A stretch of 64,000 bases of DNA, from positions 47,670-111,669 of the forward strand of contig JAXDNJ010000039.1 in assembly GCA_034669505.1 (NCBI GenBank). Reading direction: 5' to 3'. Origin of the DNA: JAFASC01 sp034669505 (lineage in GTDB: Bacteria > Pseudomonadota > Alphaproteobacteria > Rhizobiales > Beijerinckiaceae). The translations under genes and the position numbers were made by a program. Of the stretch, positions 51,856 to 59,611 are shown piece after piece. Below the pieces are notes generated by a model, which saw only the letters and a list, made by a program, of their open reading frames with translations, had not been told where the DNA came from and did no database searches. How positions within the stretch are numbered: position 1 is the first letter of the stretch; every line of letters starts with the position of its first letter.

Positions 51856-52803
51856 TCACTCCCCCGGCACCACCAGATGCGCGCCCCTCGCATCCTTCTC
51901 CCACCCCAATTCCCGCCGGTAGCGTTCGAAACAGCGCGCGCCGCAGGTGAGCCGCATCAGCGCGCCTTCGGCAATCGCATGCGCGACATAGGAATTGGCC
52001 GCGACCAGCGGCCGGATCGCCTCGGCGTTCCACGCTTCGGAATGCTTGATATCCAAAATCGCGTGCAGATCGAAATAATGCCGATCGGCGGTCGGCACGC
52101 CGAGGCGTTTTAAGCCGCGCCCGATCGCGGCGGCGCGGGATGGCGCCGTCTGCTCGATGATGCCGAGCGCGCCGATCGAGTGATAGGCGTAGCGCCGGTT
52201 CCAGGCGAGGCCGGCCATCGTGTTGGCGAGGGCGAGCGATTCCCACACGGTGGTCTCGGTTTTCGGCTCGAGCCCGAGCCGGCGCGCCAGCGTCTCGAGC
52301 AGCGGCCCGTGCATGCCTTTTTCGTTGCCGCGGCCCATCTCGTCCCAGTAATTGCGCGCCAGTTCCAGCTTCGGCGCGACCGGCATTTTCACCTGCGTCA
52401 GCGCGGTCAAATCCTCGAAACCGGCTTCGCCCGCGACTTCCTGCGCCAGCACCCACTTCATCTGATCCATCGAGCAGGTGTCCGCGAGCCAGGGAAAGAG
52501 CGGGTCGCCCTGGCCTGGACCGGTTGCGGTGAGGTCGGTCAGCCACACGTCAAATCCGTCCGGGTCCGCCGGCGCTTGCGCAGCGCGCGGCGCCACGGCA
52601 CGGCGCTCGCGCTCCAGAAATTCGCCTTCAAGCAGCAGCCAATCGCGGTCCTCGTTGATTTCGTCGCGCCAGTCGGTACGCGGCAGGCCGGGGACCAGGC
52701 GGCGGCGGTTGAAGGCGGCGAGACGCTGCTGCAGGTCATCTTCGCTGCAGCCGAGATCGCGCGGCGCCTCCCGGCGAACCCGATCCTCCACTAGGTCGAG
52801 CAC
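51856..52803 (-). CDS. Iron-containing redox enzyme family protein (haem-oxygenase-like fold)
   Basis: This 315-aa protein is of the haem-oxygenase-like diiron group (Haem_oxygenas_2-type). It has a long N-terminal helical part and, in its second half, acidic and His residues spaced as expected for a metal site (QEVAGEAGFED, NYWDEMGRGNEKGMH, HYFDLHAILDIKHSEAW). Members of this group oxidise amino acids or other small substrates with oxygen. The start is 2 bases after the methyltransferase stop in the same direction, so the two are co-transcribed and possibly in one pathway. Substrate unknown. Confidence 0.75.
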   Translation of the reverse strand: MLDLVEDRVRREAPRDLGCSEDDLQQRLAAFNRRRLVPGLPRTDWRDEINEDRDWLLLEGEFLERERRAVAPRAAQAPADPDGFDVWLTDLTATGPGQGDPLFPWLADTCSMDQMKWVLAQEVAGEAGFEDLTALTQVKMPVAPKLELARNYWDEMGRGNEKGMHGPLLETLARRLGLEPKTETTVWESLALANTMAGLAWNRRYAYHSIGALGIIEQTAPSRAAAIGRGLKRLGVPTADRHYFDLHAILDIKHSEAWNAEAIRPLVAANSYVAHAIAEGALMRLTCGARCFERYRRELGWEKDARGAHLVVPGE

Positions 52804-52805
52804 AC

Positions 52806-53771
52806 TTAGCTCCTCTTCGTGACGTTCAGGACGACCGCGGCGATGCGGTCGGCGGCGCGGTAGGCTTGCGCCTCGAGTTCCTCGCCGAACACGTCGGGAT
52901 CAACCTCCTCGTAGGTCCAGGCGAAGTCGCTTGCCGCTAATCCAGGCAACGCGCTTTCGTGGAAAAGGTCGCGCCCGCCCACGATCGCAGTCCCTGTGTA
53001 GAGGATGAGGGTTCCCGCCGGCGCCAGGCGATCGAGCGCCGCGTCTAGGATTTTGAGCGAAAGGTCGGCGCCGAAATCGCCGCCGCCATGCCGATAGGCG
53101 CGATGTAGCGCATCGTTGAGATAGGGCGGGTTCGAGACGATGAGGTCGAACGTGCCGTCGATCTCGGCGAGGATGTCGTTGCGTTGCGTGATTGCATTTG
53201 CCGCCGCGGCCAGCGCGGCGCTGACGCGGGCGAGGCGCAGCGCGGATTCGTTTATGTCCGTCATGAGCACGCGCGCTTCAGGTGCGTGCTTAGCGATGAG
53301 GATTCCGCCGGGTCCGGCGCCGCAACCGATGTCGACGGCGTTGCGGATGGGTGTGGTTCGCTCCTTGAGGCCAGCCCGGATCGCACGCGCGAAGCGATAG
53401 GTATCCGGACCAAAGAAGACGGCATCAGGCGAAGTTGTCGGGAAAGCCGAATGGAAGAACAGTTCCCCTTGCAGCGACGAAACGCGCAAAGCGCTCCGCG
53501 CCATCCCGTTCTCCTCAACGAGAATGCCGGCCGCGCGCATCAACGAAAGCATCTCGCTTGGAACAACGTCCTGCGTAAACGGCCGGCTCCAGCCGAACAC
53601 ATCGCGCAGGTCTTTCGCCTCGCTGTTCTCCGGCCGCGAATTCACGCGCGCCTGCGTCGCCGGCGTGACGGTCACGAACTCGTAGCCGCAGGCGCGCAGC
53701 GCCTCTCCGAGCCGCAGCAGCGCGCGATCTGCATCGCTCAGATTGGGTTGAAGTTCTATTCCAGGGGTCAT
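52806..53771 (-). CDS. Class I SAM-dependent methyltransferase with NPPY motif
   Basis: The 321-aa protein has an N-terminal helical extension (about 1-150) and a class I methyltransferase domain: AVDIGCGAGPGGI at the SAM site and LIVSNPPYL as motif IV. NPPY is typical of enzymes that methylate a planar nitrogen, such as the glutamine of release factors or adenine in DNA/RNA. Several starts exist (MTPGIELQ taken; MLRDRM at 53786 also possible). It lies 2 bases before the HO-like gene and diverges from the RidA-like gene, with 13 bases between starts. Target unknown. Confidence 0.8.
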   Translation of the reverse strand: MTPGIELQPNLSDADRALLRLGEALRACGYEFVTVTPATQARVNSRPENSEAKDLRDVFGWSRPFTQDVVPSEMLSLMRAAGILVEENGMARSALRVSSLQGELFFHSAFPTTSPDAVFFGPDTYRFARAIRAGLKERTTPIRNAVDIGCGAGPGGILIAKHAPEARVLMTDINESALRLARVSAALAAAANAITQRNDILAEIDGTFDLIVSNPPYLNDALHRAYRHGGGDFGADLSLKILDAALDRLAPAGTLILYTGTAIVGGRDLFHESALPGLAASDFAWTYEEVDPDVFGEELEAQAYRAADRIAAVVLNVTKRS

Positions 53772-53784
53772 ACGGTCTCGCAGC

Positions 53785-54186
53785 ATGAGCACCATCGAGC
53801 ATCTCCGCCCGAAAGGGCTTTTCATTTGGCCTTCATTCTCGCAGGCAGTCGTCGCGTCGGGAACAAAAACGATCTACATCTCAGGCCAAGTGTCCATCGA
53901 TGAGAGCGGCGCACTGGTCGGAGCAGGCGATCTTGCGGCGCAGAGTGTGCAGGCGATGCGCAATGTCGGCCTCGCTCTTGCCGCCGCCGGTGCCACCTTC
54001 GCCGACGTCGTGAAGATCACGACATACGTGGTGAACTATGCGCCCGAGGACCGCGCCGTGATCGCCAAAGTGCGTGCACCTTTCTTTGCAGGGGGCGAAC
54101 CGCCCGCAAGCACGCTCGTCGGTGTCACCTCGCTCGCGCTGGCGGAATGGCTCATTGAGATCGAGGCCGTCGCCGTGGTCGGTTGA
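53785..54186 (+). CDS. RidA/YjgF family protein without the deaminase arginine
   Basis: The 133-aa Rid-family protein has YISGQVSIDESGALVGAGDL, then TTYVVNYAPEDRAVI and the C-terminal block EPPASTLVGVTSLA. In RidA enzymes that hydrolyse reactive enamines, an Arg lies in the ARST motif of that block; here the position is Ala108 (PPAST). It therefore probably belongs to a Rid subgroup without that activity. Trimeric, cytoplasmic by family. Divergent from the methyltransferase gene with 13 bases between the starts, so regulatory sequences must overlap the coding parts. Confidence 0.88.
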   Translation: MSTIEHLRPKGLFIWPSFSQAVVASGTKTIYISGQVSIDESGALVGAGDLAAQSVQAMRNVGLALAAAGATFADVVKITTYVVNYAPEDRAVIAKVRAPFFAGGEPPASTLVGVTSLALAEWLIEIEAVAVVG

Positions 54187-54227
54187 TGCATAAGCCGCAA
54201 GGGTAGTGGTCGCTTCGCCCGCTCGCC

Positions 54228-54256
54228 TTGCGCTCCCCTCGCATCTCGCCTATATG
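54228..54256 (+). promoter_or_regulatory. Candidate promoter of the rpsB operon
   Basis: TTGCGC at 54228-54233 and TATATG at 54251-54256 are separated by 17 bases, close to the housekeeping sigma consensus, and lie 118 bases upstream of rpsB. The resulting leader is long enough for autoregulation by S2, but no known leader structure was recognised. Confidence 0.45.
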
Positions 54257-54373
54257 GCCGCCCATCCCACAGGCGGATTCATGCGGTTCCTGCTTTCCAA
54301 GGTTCCGCTCCGGTGGCCGGTCTCCTGACCAGCCCAAAAGTCCGCCGCGGCTCAACCGGAGAATATCTACCCA

Positions 54374-55438
54374 ATGGCACTTCCTGATTTCACAATGCGT
54401 GGCCTCCTCGAGGCCGGCGCCCATTTCGGCCATCAATCGCACCGCTGGAATCCGAAGATGGAGCAGTACATCTTCGGCACCCGCAATAACATCCACATCA
54501 TCGATCTCGCGCAGACGGTCCCGCTGCTGCATCAGGCGCTGAAGACCGTGTCCGACACGGTCGCCAAGGGCGGGCGTGTGCTCTTCGTCGGCACGAAGCG
54601 CCAGGCGTCGGAGGCGATCGCCGACGCGGCGAAGCGCTGCGCGCAATATTACATCAATTCGCGCTGGCTCGGCGGCATGCTGACCAACTGGAAGACGATC
54701 TCCGCGTCGATCTCGCGCTTACGCAAGCTCGACGAGCAGCTCGGCGAAGGCGCAAGCGGCCTCACCAAGAAGGAGCGGCTCATGCTCTCGCGCGAGCGCG
54801 AGAAGCTCGAGAAGGCGCTCGGCGGCATCAAGGACATGGGCGGCGTGCCCGACCTGATCTTCGTCATCGACACGAACAAGGAGCAACTGGCGATCAAGGA
54901 GGCGAACCGCCTCCATATTCCGATCGCGGCGATCCTCGATACCAATTCCGATCCGGATGGCATCACCTATCCGGTGCCGGGCAATGACGACGCTGGCCGC
55001 GCGATTGCACTTTATTGCGATCTCGTCGCCCGCGCCGCGATCGACGGCATTTCGCGTGGCCAGGGTGCGATCAGCGTCGATGTCGGGGCTGAGGAGGCGC
55101 CGCCTGCGGAAGAATTGCCGCCGGCGCGGCGGATTCTCGAGGCTACCGCTCCCGCCGAGGCTCCGGCCGAAGCCGGGGGCGAGATGCAATACGAAGCGCC
55201 GGCGGAAAAGTTCGAGCTTCTGTCCGCGCCGCGCGGCGCGCCCGACGATCTCGTCAAGCTCTCGGGCGTCGGGCCGCAGCTCGAGAAGAAGCTGAACGAC
55301 GCCGGCGTCTATCATTACTGGCAGCTCGCCGCGATGACACCGGACGACGTGAAGACGATCGACCGCGATCTGAAGCTCAACGGCCGCATCGACCGCGACG
55401 GCTGGGTCAATCAGGCGCGCGGACTGCTCGCCGCGTAA
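54374..55438 (+). CDS. rpsB: 30S ribosomal protein S2 with C-terminal extension
   Basis: The 354-aa protein has the S2 core (1-235; FTMRGLLEAGAHFGHQSHRWNPKM, LGGMLTNWKTI, GVPDLIFVIDTNKE, IPIAAILDTNSDPDGITYPVPGNDDA). It then has an acidic Ala/Pro linker and a helix-hairpin-helix-like tail (DDLVKLSGVGPQLEKKLNDAGVYHYWQLA). The tail is common in alphaproteobacterial S2 proteins and absent from E. coli S2; its role is unclear. It is the first gene of the rpsB-tsf-pyrH-frr run. Confidence 0.96.
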   Translation: MALPDFTMRGLLEAGAHFGHQSHRWNPKMEQYIFGTRNNIHIIDLAQTVPLLHQALKTVSDTVAKGGRVLFVGTKRQASEAIADAAKRCAQYYINSRWLGGMLTNWKTISASISRLRKLDEQLGEGASGLTKKERLMLSREREKLEKALGGIKDMGGVPDLIFVIDTNKEQLAIKEANRLHIPIAAILDTNSDPDGITYPVPGNDDAGRAIALYCDLVARAAIDGISRGQGAISVDVGAEEAPPAEELPPARRILEATAPAEAPAEAGGEMQYEAPAEKFELLSAPRGAPDDLVKLSGVGPQLEKKLNDAGVYHYWQLAAMTPDDVKTIDRDLKLNGRIDRDGWVNQARGLLAA

Positions 55439-55447
55439 TGTGGTTTT

Positions 55448-55473
55448 GACGGCAGCAATCGACTGCCGTCTTT
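55448..55473 (+). terminator. Hairpin with short T-run between rpsB and tsf
   Basis: GACGGCAG and CTGCCGTC form a perfect 8-bp stem around a 7-base loop, followed by TTTC, 9 bases after the rpsB stop. It is probably a partial terminator or attenuator lowering tsf transcription relative to rpsB, as known for the same gap in other bacteria. Confidence 0.62.
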
Positions 55474-55535
55474 CAACTTACTTGCGCTCGCAGGTTTGCA
55501 TGGATGCAAACGCGGGCAGGGAAGGACCGACTGAA

Positions 55536-56468
55536 ATGGCCGCCATTTCCGCCAGCCTCGTCAAGGATCTTCGCGAGAAGACCGGCGCCGGCATGATGGA
55601 TTGCAAGAACGCGCTGACCGAAGTCGCAGGCGACATCGAAGCCGCCGTCGATTGGCTGCGCAAGAAAGGTCTGTCGAAGGCGGCGAAGAAGTCCGGCCGC
55701 GTCGCGGCCGAAGGGCTTGTCGCGGTCGCAGTGCGCGGCAAGGACGGCGTCGTCGTCGAGGTGAATTCCGAAACCGATTTCGTCGCGCGCAACGAGGACT
55801 TCCAGAAGCTCGTGCGCTCGATCGCTGCAGCTGCGGTCGGGAAGGGCGTGACTGATGTCGATGCCTTAAAGGGCGAGAGCTATCCCGGCGGCGGCACGGT
55901 AGCCGAGGCGATCTCGCACGCGATCGCGACGATCGGCGAGAACATGACGCTGCGCCGCGCGGCGAAACTCTCGGTCTCGTCCGGGGTGATCGGGCAATAC
56001 GTGCATGCGCCGATCGCCGAAGGGCTCGGCAAGATCGGCGTGATCGTCGCGCTCGAATCGACGGGCGATCAGGCGACGCTGACGCAGCTCGCGCGGCAGA
56101 TCGCGATGCATGTCGCGGCGGCCTCACCGCTGGCGCTCGACGCCGCCGCGCTCGATGCCGCGACGGTCGAGCGTGAACGTAGCGTCCTGAGAGACAAGAA
56201 TGCCGGCAAGCCGGCGCATGTGCTCGAAAAGATCGTCGAGTCGGGCCTGAAAACCTTCTACAAGGAGGTCGCGCTTGTCGATCAGGTCTCGATCCATGCC
56301 GAGCATAACGGCAAGACGATCGGCCAGGCGGTGAAGGAGCAGGAAGGCAAAGCGGGCGGCCCGATCAAGCTCTTGGGCTTCGTCCGCTTCGCGCTCGGCG
56401 AGGGCGTCGACAAGCCGACAGAGCCGGATTTTGCCGCCGAAGTTGCCGCCGCGGCAGGGCAGAGCTAA
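55536..56468 (+). CDS. tsf: Translation elongation factor Ts
   Basis: This 310-aa EF-Ts recycles EF-Tu from the GDP to the GTP form. The N-terminal UBA-like part is ASLVKDLREKTGAGMMDCKNAL; the EF-Tu contact motif is VEVNSETDFVARNEDFQKLV; two core halves follow (GENMTLRRAAKLSV and KPAHVLEKIVESGLKTFYKEVALVDQ). The start 55536 is chosen over upstream starts because it lies after GGAAGGA and the family begins there. Second in the ribosomal run. Confidence 0.96.
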   Translation: MAAISASLVKDLREKTGAGMMDCKNALTEVAGDIEAAVDWLRKKGLSKAAKKSGRVAAEGLVAVAVRGKDGVVVEVNSETDFVARNEDFQKLVRSIAAAAVGKGVTDVDALKGESYPGGGTVAEAISHAIATIGENMTLRRAAKLSVSSGVIGQYVHAPIAEGLGKIGVIVALESTGDQATLTQLARQIAMHVAAASPLALDAAALDAATVERERSVLRDKNAGKPAHVLEKIVESGLKTFYKEVALVDQVSIHAEHNGKTIGQAVKEQEGKAGGPIKLLGFVRFALGEGVDKPTEPDFAAEVAAAAGQS

Positions 56469-56498
56469 CTCAGCGGACTTTCGCGAGGACAAGCGCCG

Positions 56499-57230
56499 AT
56501 GAGCGTTTCCAGAGCCAAGCCGGATTGGAAACGCGTCATCATCAAATTGTCGGGCGAGGCGCTCACCGGCGGCGAAGGTTTCGGCCTCGATGCGCCGACG
56601 GTCGCCCGCATCGCCCGCGACATCGCCAGCGCCGCTTCGCTCGGTGTGGAAGTAGGCGTCGTTGTCGGTGGCGGGAATTTCTTCCGAGGGATGCAGGGGG
56701 CAGATAAGGGCATAGAGCGCGCACGCGCCGATTCGATTGGCATGCTGGCGACAGTCATGAATGCGCTCGCGCTCGAGGCGGCGCTCGAGTCGGAAAAAGC
56801 GCCGGCCCGCGCTCTCTCCGCGATTGCCATGCCGGCGCTCTGCCAGCCCTATTCGCGCCAGGCGGCGCTGCATCATCTCGCCAAAGGCCGCATCGTGGTG
56901 CTCGCCGGCGGCACCGGCAATCCGTTTTTCACGACCGACACCGGTGCCGCGCTTCGTGCCGCCGAACTCTCCGCCAATGCGGTGATGAAGGCGACGAACG
57001 TCGATGGCGTCTACACCGCCGATCCGAAGCGCGATCCGAAAGCCACCCGCTACACCGACCTCACCCACGACGAGGCGATCAGCAGGGAACTCGCCGTCAT
57101 GGACACCGCCGCGTTTGCGCTGGCGCGCGAAAACCGCATTCCGATCATCGTCTTTTCCATCCGCGAAGAAGGCGCCATACGCGCCGCTCTCGAAGGCAAG
57201 GGCCACGCAACCTACGTCTGGCCAAGCTGA
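56499..57230 (+). CDS. pyrH: UMP kinase
   Basis: This 243-aa bacterial-type uridylate kinase (amino-acid kinase fold) makes UDP from UMP. Visible motifs are RVIIKLSGEALTGGEGFGLD, VGVVVGGGNFFRG, HLAKGRIVVLAGGTGNPFFTTDTGAALRA and the nucleotide-contacting KATNVDGVYTADPK. Regulated in the family by GTP and UTP. Its last codons and TGA are part of a 14-bp tandem duplication described separately. Confidence 0.96.
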   Translation: MSVSRAKPDWKRVIIKLSGEALTGGEGFGLDAPTVARIARDIASAASLGVEVGVVVGGGNFFRGMQGADKGIERARADSIGMLATVMNALALEAALESEKAPARALSAIAMPALCQPYSRQAALHHLAKGRIVVLAGGTGNPFFTTDTGAALRAAELSANAVMKATNVDGVYTADPKRDPKATRYTDLTHDEAISRELAVMDTAAFALARENRIPIIVFSIREEGAIRAALEGKGHATYVWPS

Positions 57231-57246
57231 ACTGGCCAAGCTGAAC
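57219..57246 (+). repeat. Perfect 14-bp tandem duplication over the pyrH stop
   Basis: The unit TGGCCAAGCTGAAC (last three codons and stop of pyrH plus two bases) occurs twice head to tail at 57219-57232 and 57233-57246. The second copy is outside the gene. The first stop is unaffected, so the product is unchanged. It looks like a slippage duplication. Confidence 0.9.
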
Positions 57247-57372
57247 GTGTGTTCGGATGAGCCGACGCACAGGTTTGGAGGGCTCATCACGTGCATCGGC
57301 TTGCGCGATTGCTTAATATCGCTCGAATCTCTCGTCTGAAATCGCGTCCCGCCTGAGTAAAAGGCCTCATCC

Positions 57373-57936
57373 ATGGCTGTTGCCACATTCGATCTCACCG
57401 ACCTCCAGCGCCGCATGCAGGGCGCAATCGCCACGTTGAAGCATGAGCTCGGCGGATTGCGAACGGGGCGGGCCTCCGCAAGCCTCGTCGAGCCGATTCA
57501 TGTCGATGCCTACGGGCAGTCGATGCCGCTCAATCAGGTCGCGAGCATCAGCATTCCCGAGCCGCGCATGATATCGATCCAGGTCTGGGACCGCTCCATG
57601 GTTAGTGCGGTCGAGAAAGCCATCCGCGATTCCAATCTAGGCCTGTCGCCGAACACGGAAGGCCAGACGCTCCGCATCCGCATTCCCGAGCTGAACGAGC
57701 AACGCCGCAAGGAACTCGTGAAAGTCGCGCACAAATATGCGGAAGAAGCCCGGGTTGCCGTGCGTCATGTACGGCGTGACGGGATTGATCTTCTGAAAAA
57801 GCTCTTGAAGGACAAGGCGATCAGCGAAGACGACGAGAAGCGCCACGAAACCGAGGTGCAGAAGGCGACCGACAAGGCTGTCGGCGAAATCGACCAGTCG
57901 CTTGCGGTCAAGGAAAAGGAAATCATGCAGGTTTAG
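57373..57936 (+). CDS. frr: Ribosome recycling factor
   Basis: The 187-aa protein splits post-termination ribosomes with EF-G. It has the three-helix bundle and small domain of RRF, with GGLRTGRASASLVEPIHVDAYGQSMPLNQVASI, EKAIRDSNLGLSPNTEGQTLRI and the C-terminal helix ending QSLAVKEKEIMQV. Length is standard. A 142-base gap separates it from pyrH and may hold its own promoter, but no convincing sites were seen. Confidence 0.96.
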   Translation: MAVATFDLTDLQRRMQGAIATLKHELGGLRTGRASASLVEPIHVDAYGQSMPLNQVASISIPEPRMISIQVWDRSMVSAVEKAIRDSNLGLSPNTEGQTLRIRIPELNEQRRKELVKVAHKYAEEARVAVRHVRRDGIDLLKKLLKDKAISEDDEKRHETEVQKATDKAVGEIDQSLAVKEKEIMQV

Positions 57937-57996
57937 GCAGTTCGTAGTTTTGTGTCGCATTGCGTCGGAACGCGCTCTTATGATCGGCTACGAGCG

Positions 57997-58764
57997 ATGA
58001 ATGGTGACCAGGACCCGACTTCCCGCCGCGATCATGATGGCGCGCCGCTCCACGTCGGGATCATCATGGACGGCAACGGCCGCTGGGCGGCGCAACGCGG
58101 TCTCCCTCGCATCGAGGGTCATCGCCGCGGCGTCGAGGCGCTGCGACAGGCGGTACGTGCCGCGCCCGATTTCGGCATCCGATATCTGACGCTCTACTCG
58201 TTTTCGACGGAGAATTGGACACGCCCGCCGCAGGAAGTCTCCGACCTGATGACGCTGTTGAAGCGCTTCATCCGCAATGACCTCGCCGAACTCCACAGCC
58301 ACAATGTGCGGGTCAAGGTCATTGGCCTGCGCAACAATCTTGCCAATGACATCGGCGCGCTGCTGCGCGAAGCCGAGGACCTCACCCGCCACAATAGCGG
58401 CCTGACGCTCGTCATCGCCTTCAATTACGGCAGCCGTCAGGAGATTGCGCAGGCAGCAAAACTGCTTGCGGAGAAGGTCGCATCCGGACGCATCGCGCCC
58501 GATGACATCACGCCGACCACTCTCGCCAACCATCTCGACACAGCGGGTCTTCCCGACCCTGATCTAATCATCCGCACGTCAGGCGAGCGCCGGCTGTCGA
58601 ATTTTTTGCTGTGGCAGGCAGCCTATGCCGAACTCGCGTTTTTGCCCATCTACTGGCCCGATTTCGACCGAGCGGCTTTTGCAGGAGCGCTCGCCGATTA
58701 TGCGCATCGCGAGCGGCGGTTTGGCGGCGTCGCAGCTCCGTTGGCGGCGAAAACGGGCTCATGA
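57997..58764 (+). CDS. uppS: Isoprenyl transferase (undecaprenyl diphosphate synthase)
   Basis: The 255-aa cis-prenyltransferase makes the C55 lipid carrier for cell-wall synthesis. GIIMDGNGRWAAQRG has the catalytic Asp25; YLTLYSFSTENWTRPPQEV and DLIIRTSGERRLSNFLLWQAAYAELAF are signature blocks. The start at ATG 57997 gives the usual short N-terminus. Its TGA overlaps the cdsA start (ATGA at 58761). Confidence 0.95.
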   Translation: MNGDQDPTSRRDHDGAPLHVGIIMDGNGRWAAQRGLPRIEGHRRGVEALRQAVRAAPDFGIRYLTLYSFSTENWTRPPQEVSDLMTLLKRFIRNDLAELHSHNVRVKVIGLRNNLANDIGALLREAEDLTRHNSGLTLVIAFNYGSRQEIAQAAKLLAEKVASGRIAPDDITPTTLANHLDTAGLPDPDLIIRTSGERRLSNFLLWQAAYAELAFLPIYWPDFDRAAFAGALADYAHRERRFGGVAAPLAAKTGS

Positions 58765-59603
58765 ATCCCGGCCTGCGGGAGCAAGGCCGCAGCTTCGCTG
58801 ATCTTGGGCCCCGGATAATCTCTTCCATCGTTCTTGCAGCTGTTGCCATCGGGGTGCTGTGGGCCGGCGGCCTTTTCTTCGCGCTGTTCTGGCTTGCTGC
58901 GGCGCTTGCCGTTCTCTGGGAATGGCAAGCGCTGATCGGTGAAAGAGGGCACCGCCTGCGATTTCTGCTGGGCGCCGTCGCAATTGTGATCGCCGCAGCA
59001 TTCGCCTCTTACCTCGCCCTCGGCGTTGGCTGCCTGGTACTCGCGGCTGCGGCGGTGCTCACGGCACTCTCGGGGGAACATCGGACGCGGCTATTTGCCG
59101 GGGCAGGGGTGCTCTACGCCGGCGCGCTCGTGGTCTCGGTGATCGCTCTGCGCCAATCCGACGCTTTGGGCCTGACCGCGATCGCCTGGCTCTTCGCGCT
59201 GGTCTGGGGCACGGACATCATGGCCTATTTCGGCGGAAGGCTGATCGGTGGCCCGAAGCTTTGGCCGCGTGTCTCGGCTGGGAAGACCAGGTCCGGCACG
59301 CTCGTCGGAATTTTTTGCGGCGCGCTGTTCGGCCTCGGCGTCGCCGTCATCGCCCTCGATCGTGTCGCCATCCTGCCGCTGCTTCTCCTCGGGCTTCTTC
59401 TGGCCGCGGTATCGCAAGGCGGAGATCTCGCCGAATCCGCCCTCAAACGCCGGTTCGGCGTGAAGGATTCAGGCGCGCTTATCCCCGGCCATGGCGGCGT
59501 CATGGACCGGCTCGATGGATTTACCGCCGCGTGCGTTTGCGCGGCGATGATCGGCGCGCTACGGCTCTATCCTTTCGTTGCCGCAGGTCTTTTCAGCTGG
59601 TAG
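58761..59603 (+). CDS. cdsA: Phosphatidate cytidylyltransferase
   Basis: This 280-aa polytopic inner-membrane enzyme makes CDP-diacylglycerol, the precursor of phospholipids. The CdsA signature is complete: SALKRRFGVKDSGALIPGHG followed by GVMDR, with the metal-binding Lys/Asp and His-Gly-Gly residues. About eight helices. Translationally coupled to uppS upstream; dxr follows 8 bases downstream. Confidence 0.94.
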   Translation: MNPGLREQGRSFADLGPRIISSIVLAAVAIGVLWAGGLFFALFWLAAALAVLWEWQALIGERGHRLRFLLGAVAIVIAAAFASYLALGVGCLVLAAAAVLTALSGEHRTRLFAGAGVLYAGALVVSVIALRQSDALGLTAIAWLFALVWGTDIMAYFGGRLIGGPKLWPRVSAGKTRSGTLVGIFCGALFGLGVAVIALDRVAILPLLLLGLLLAAVSQGGDLAESALKRRFGVKDSGALIPGHGGVMDRLDGFTAACVCAAMIGALRLYPFVAAGLFSW

Positions 59604-59611
59604 GCGGATAC

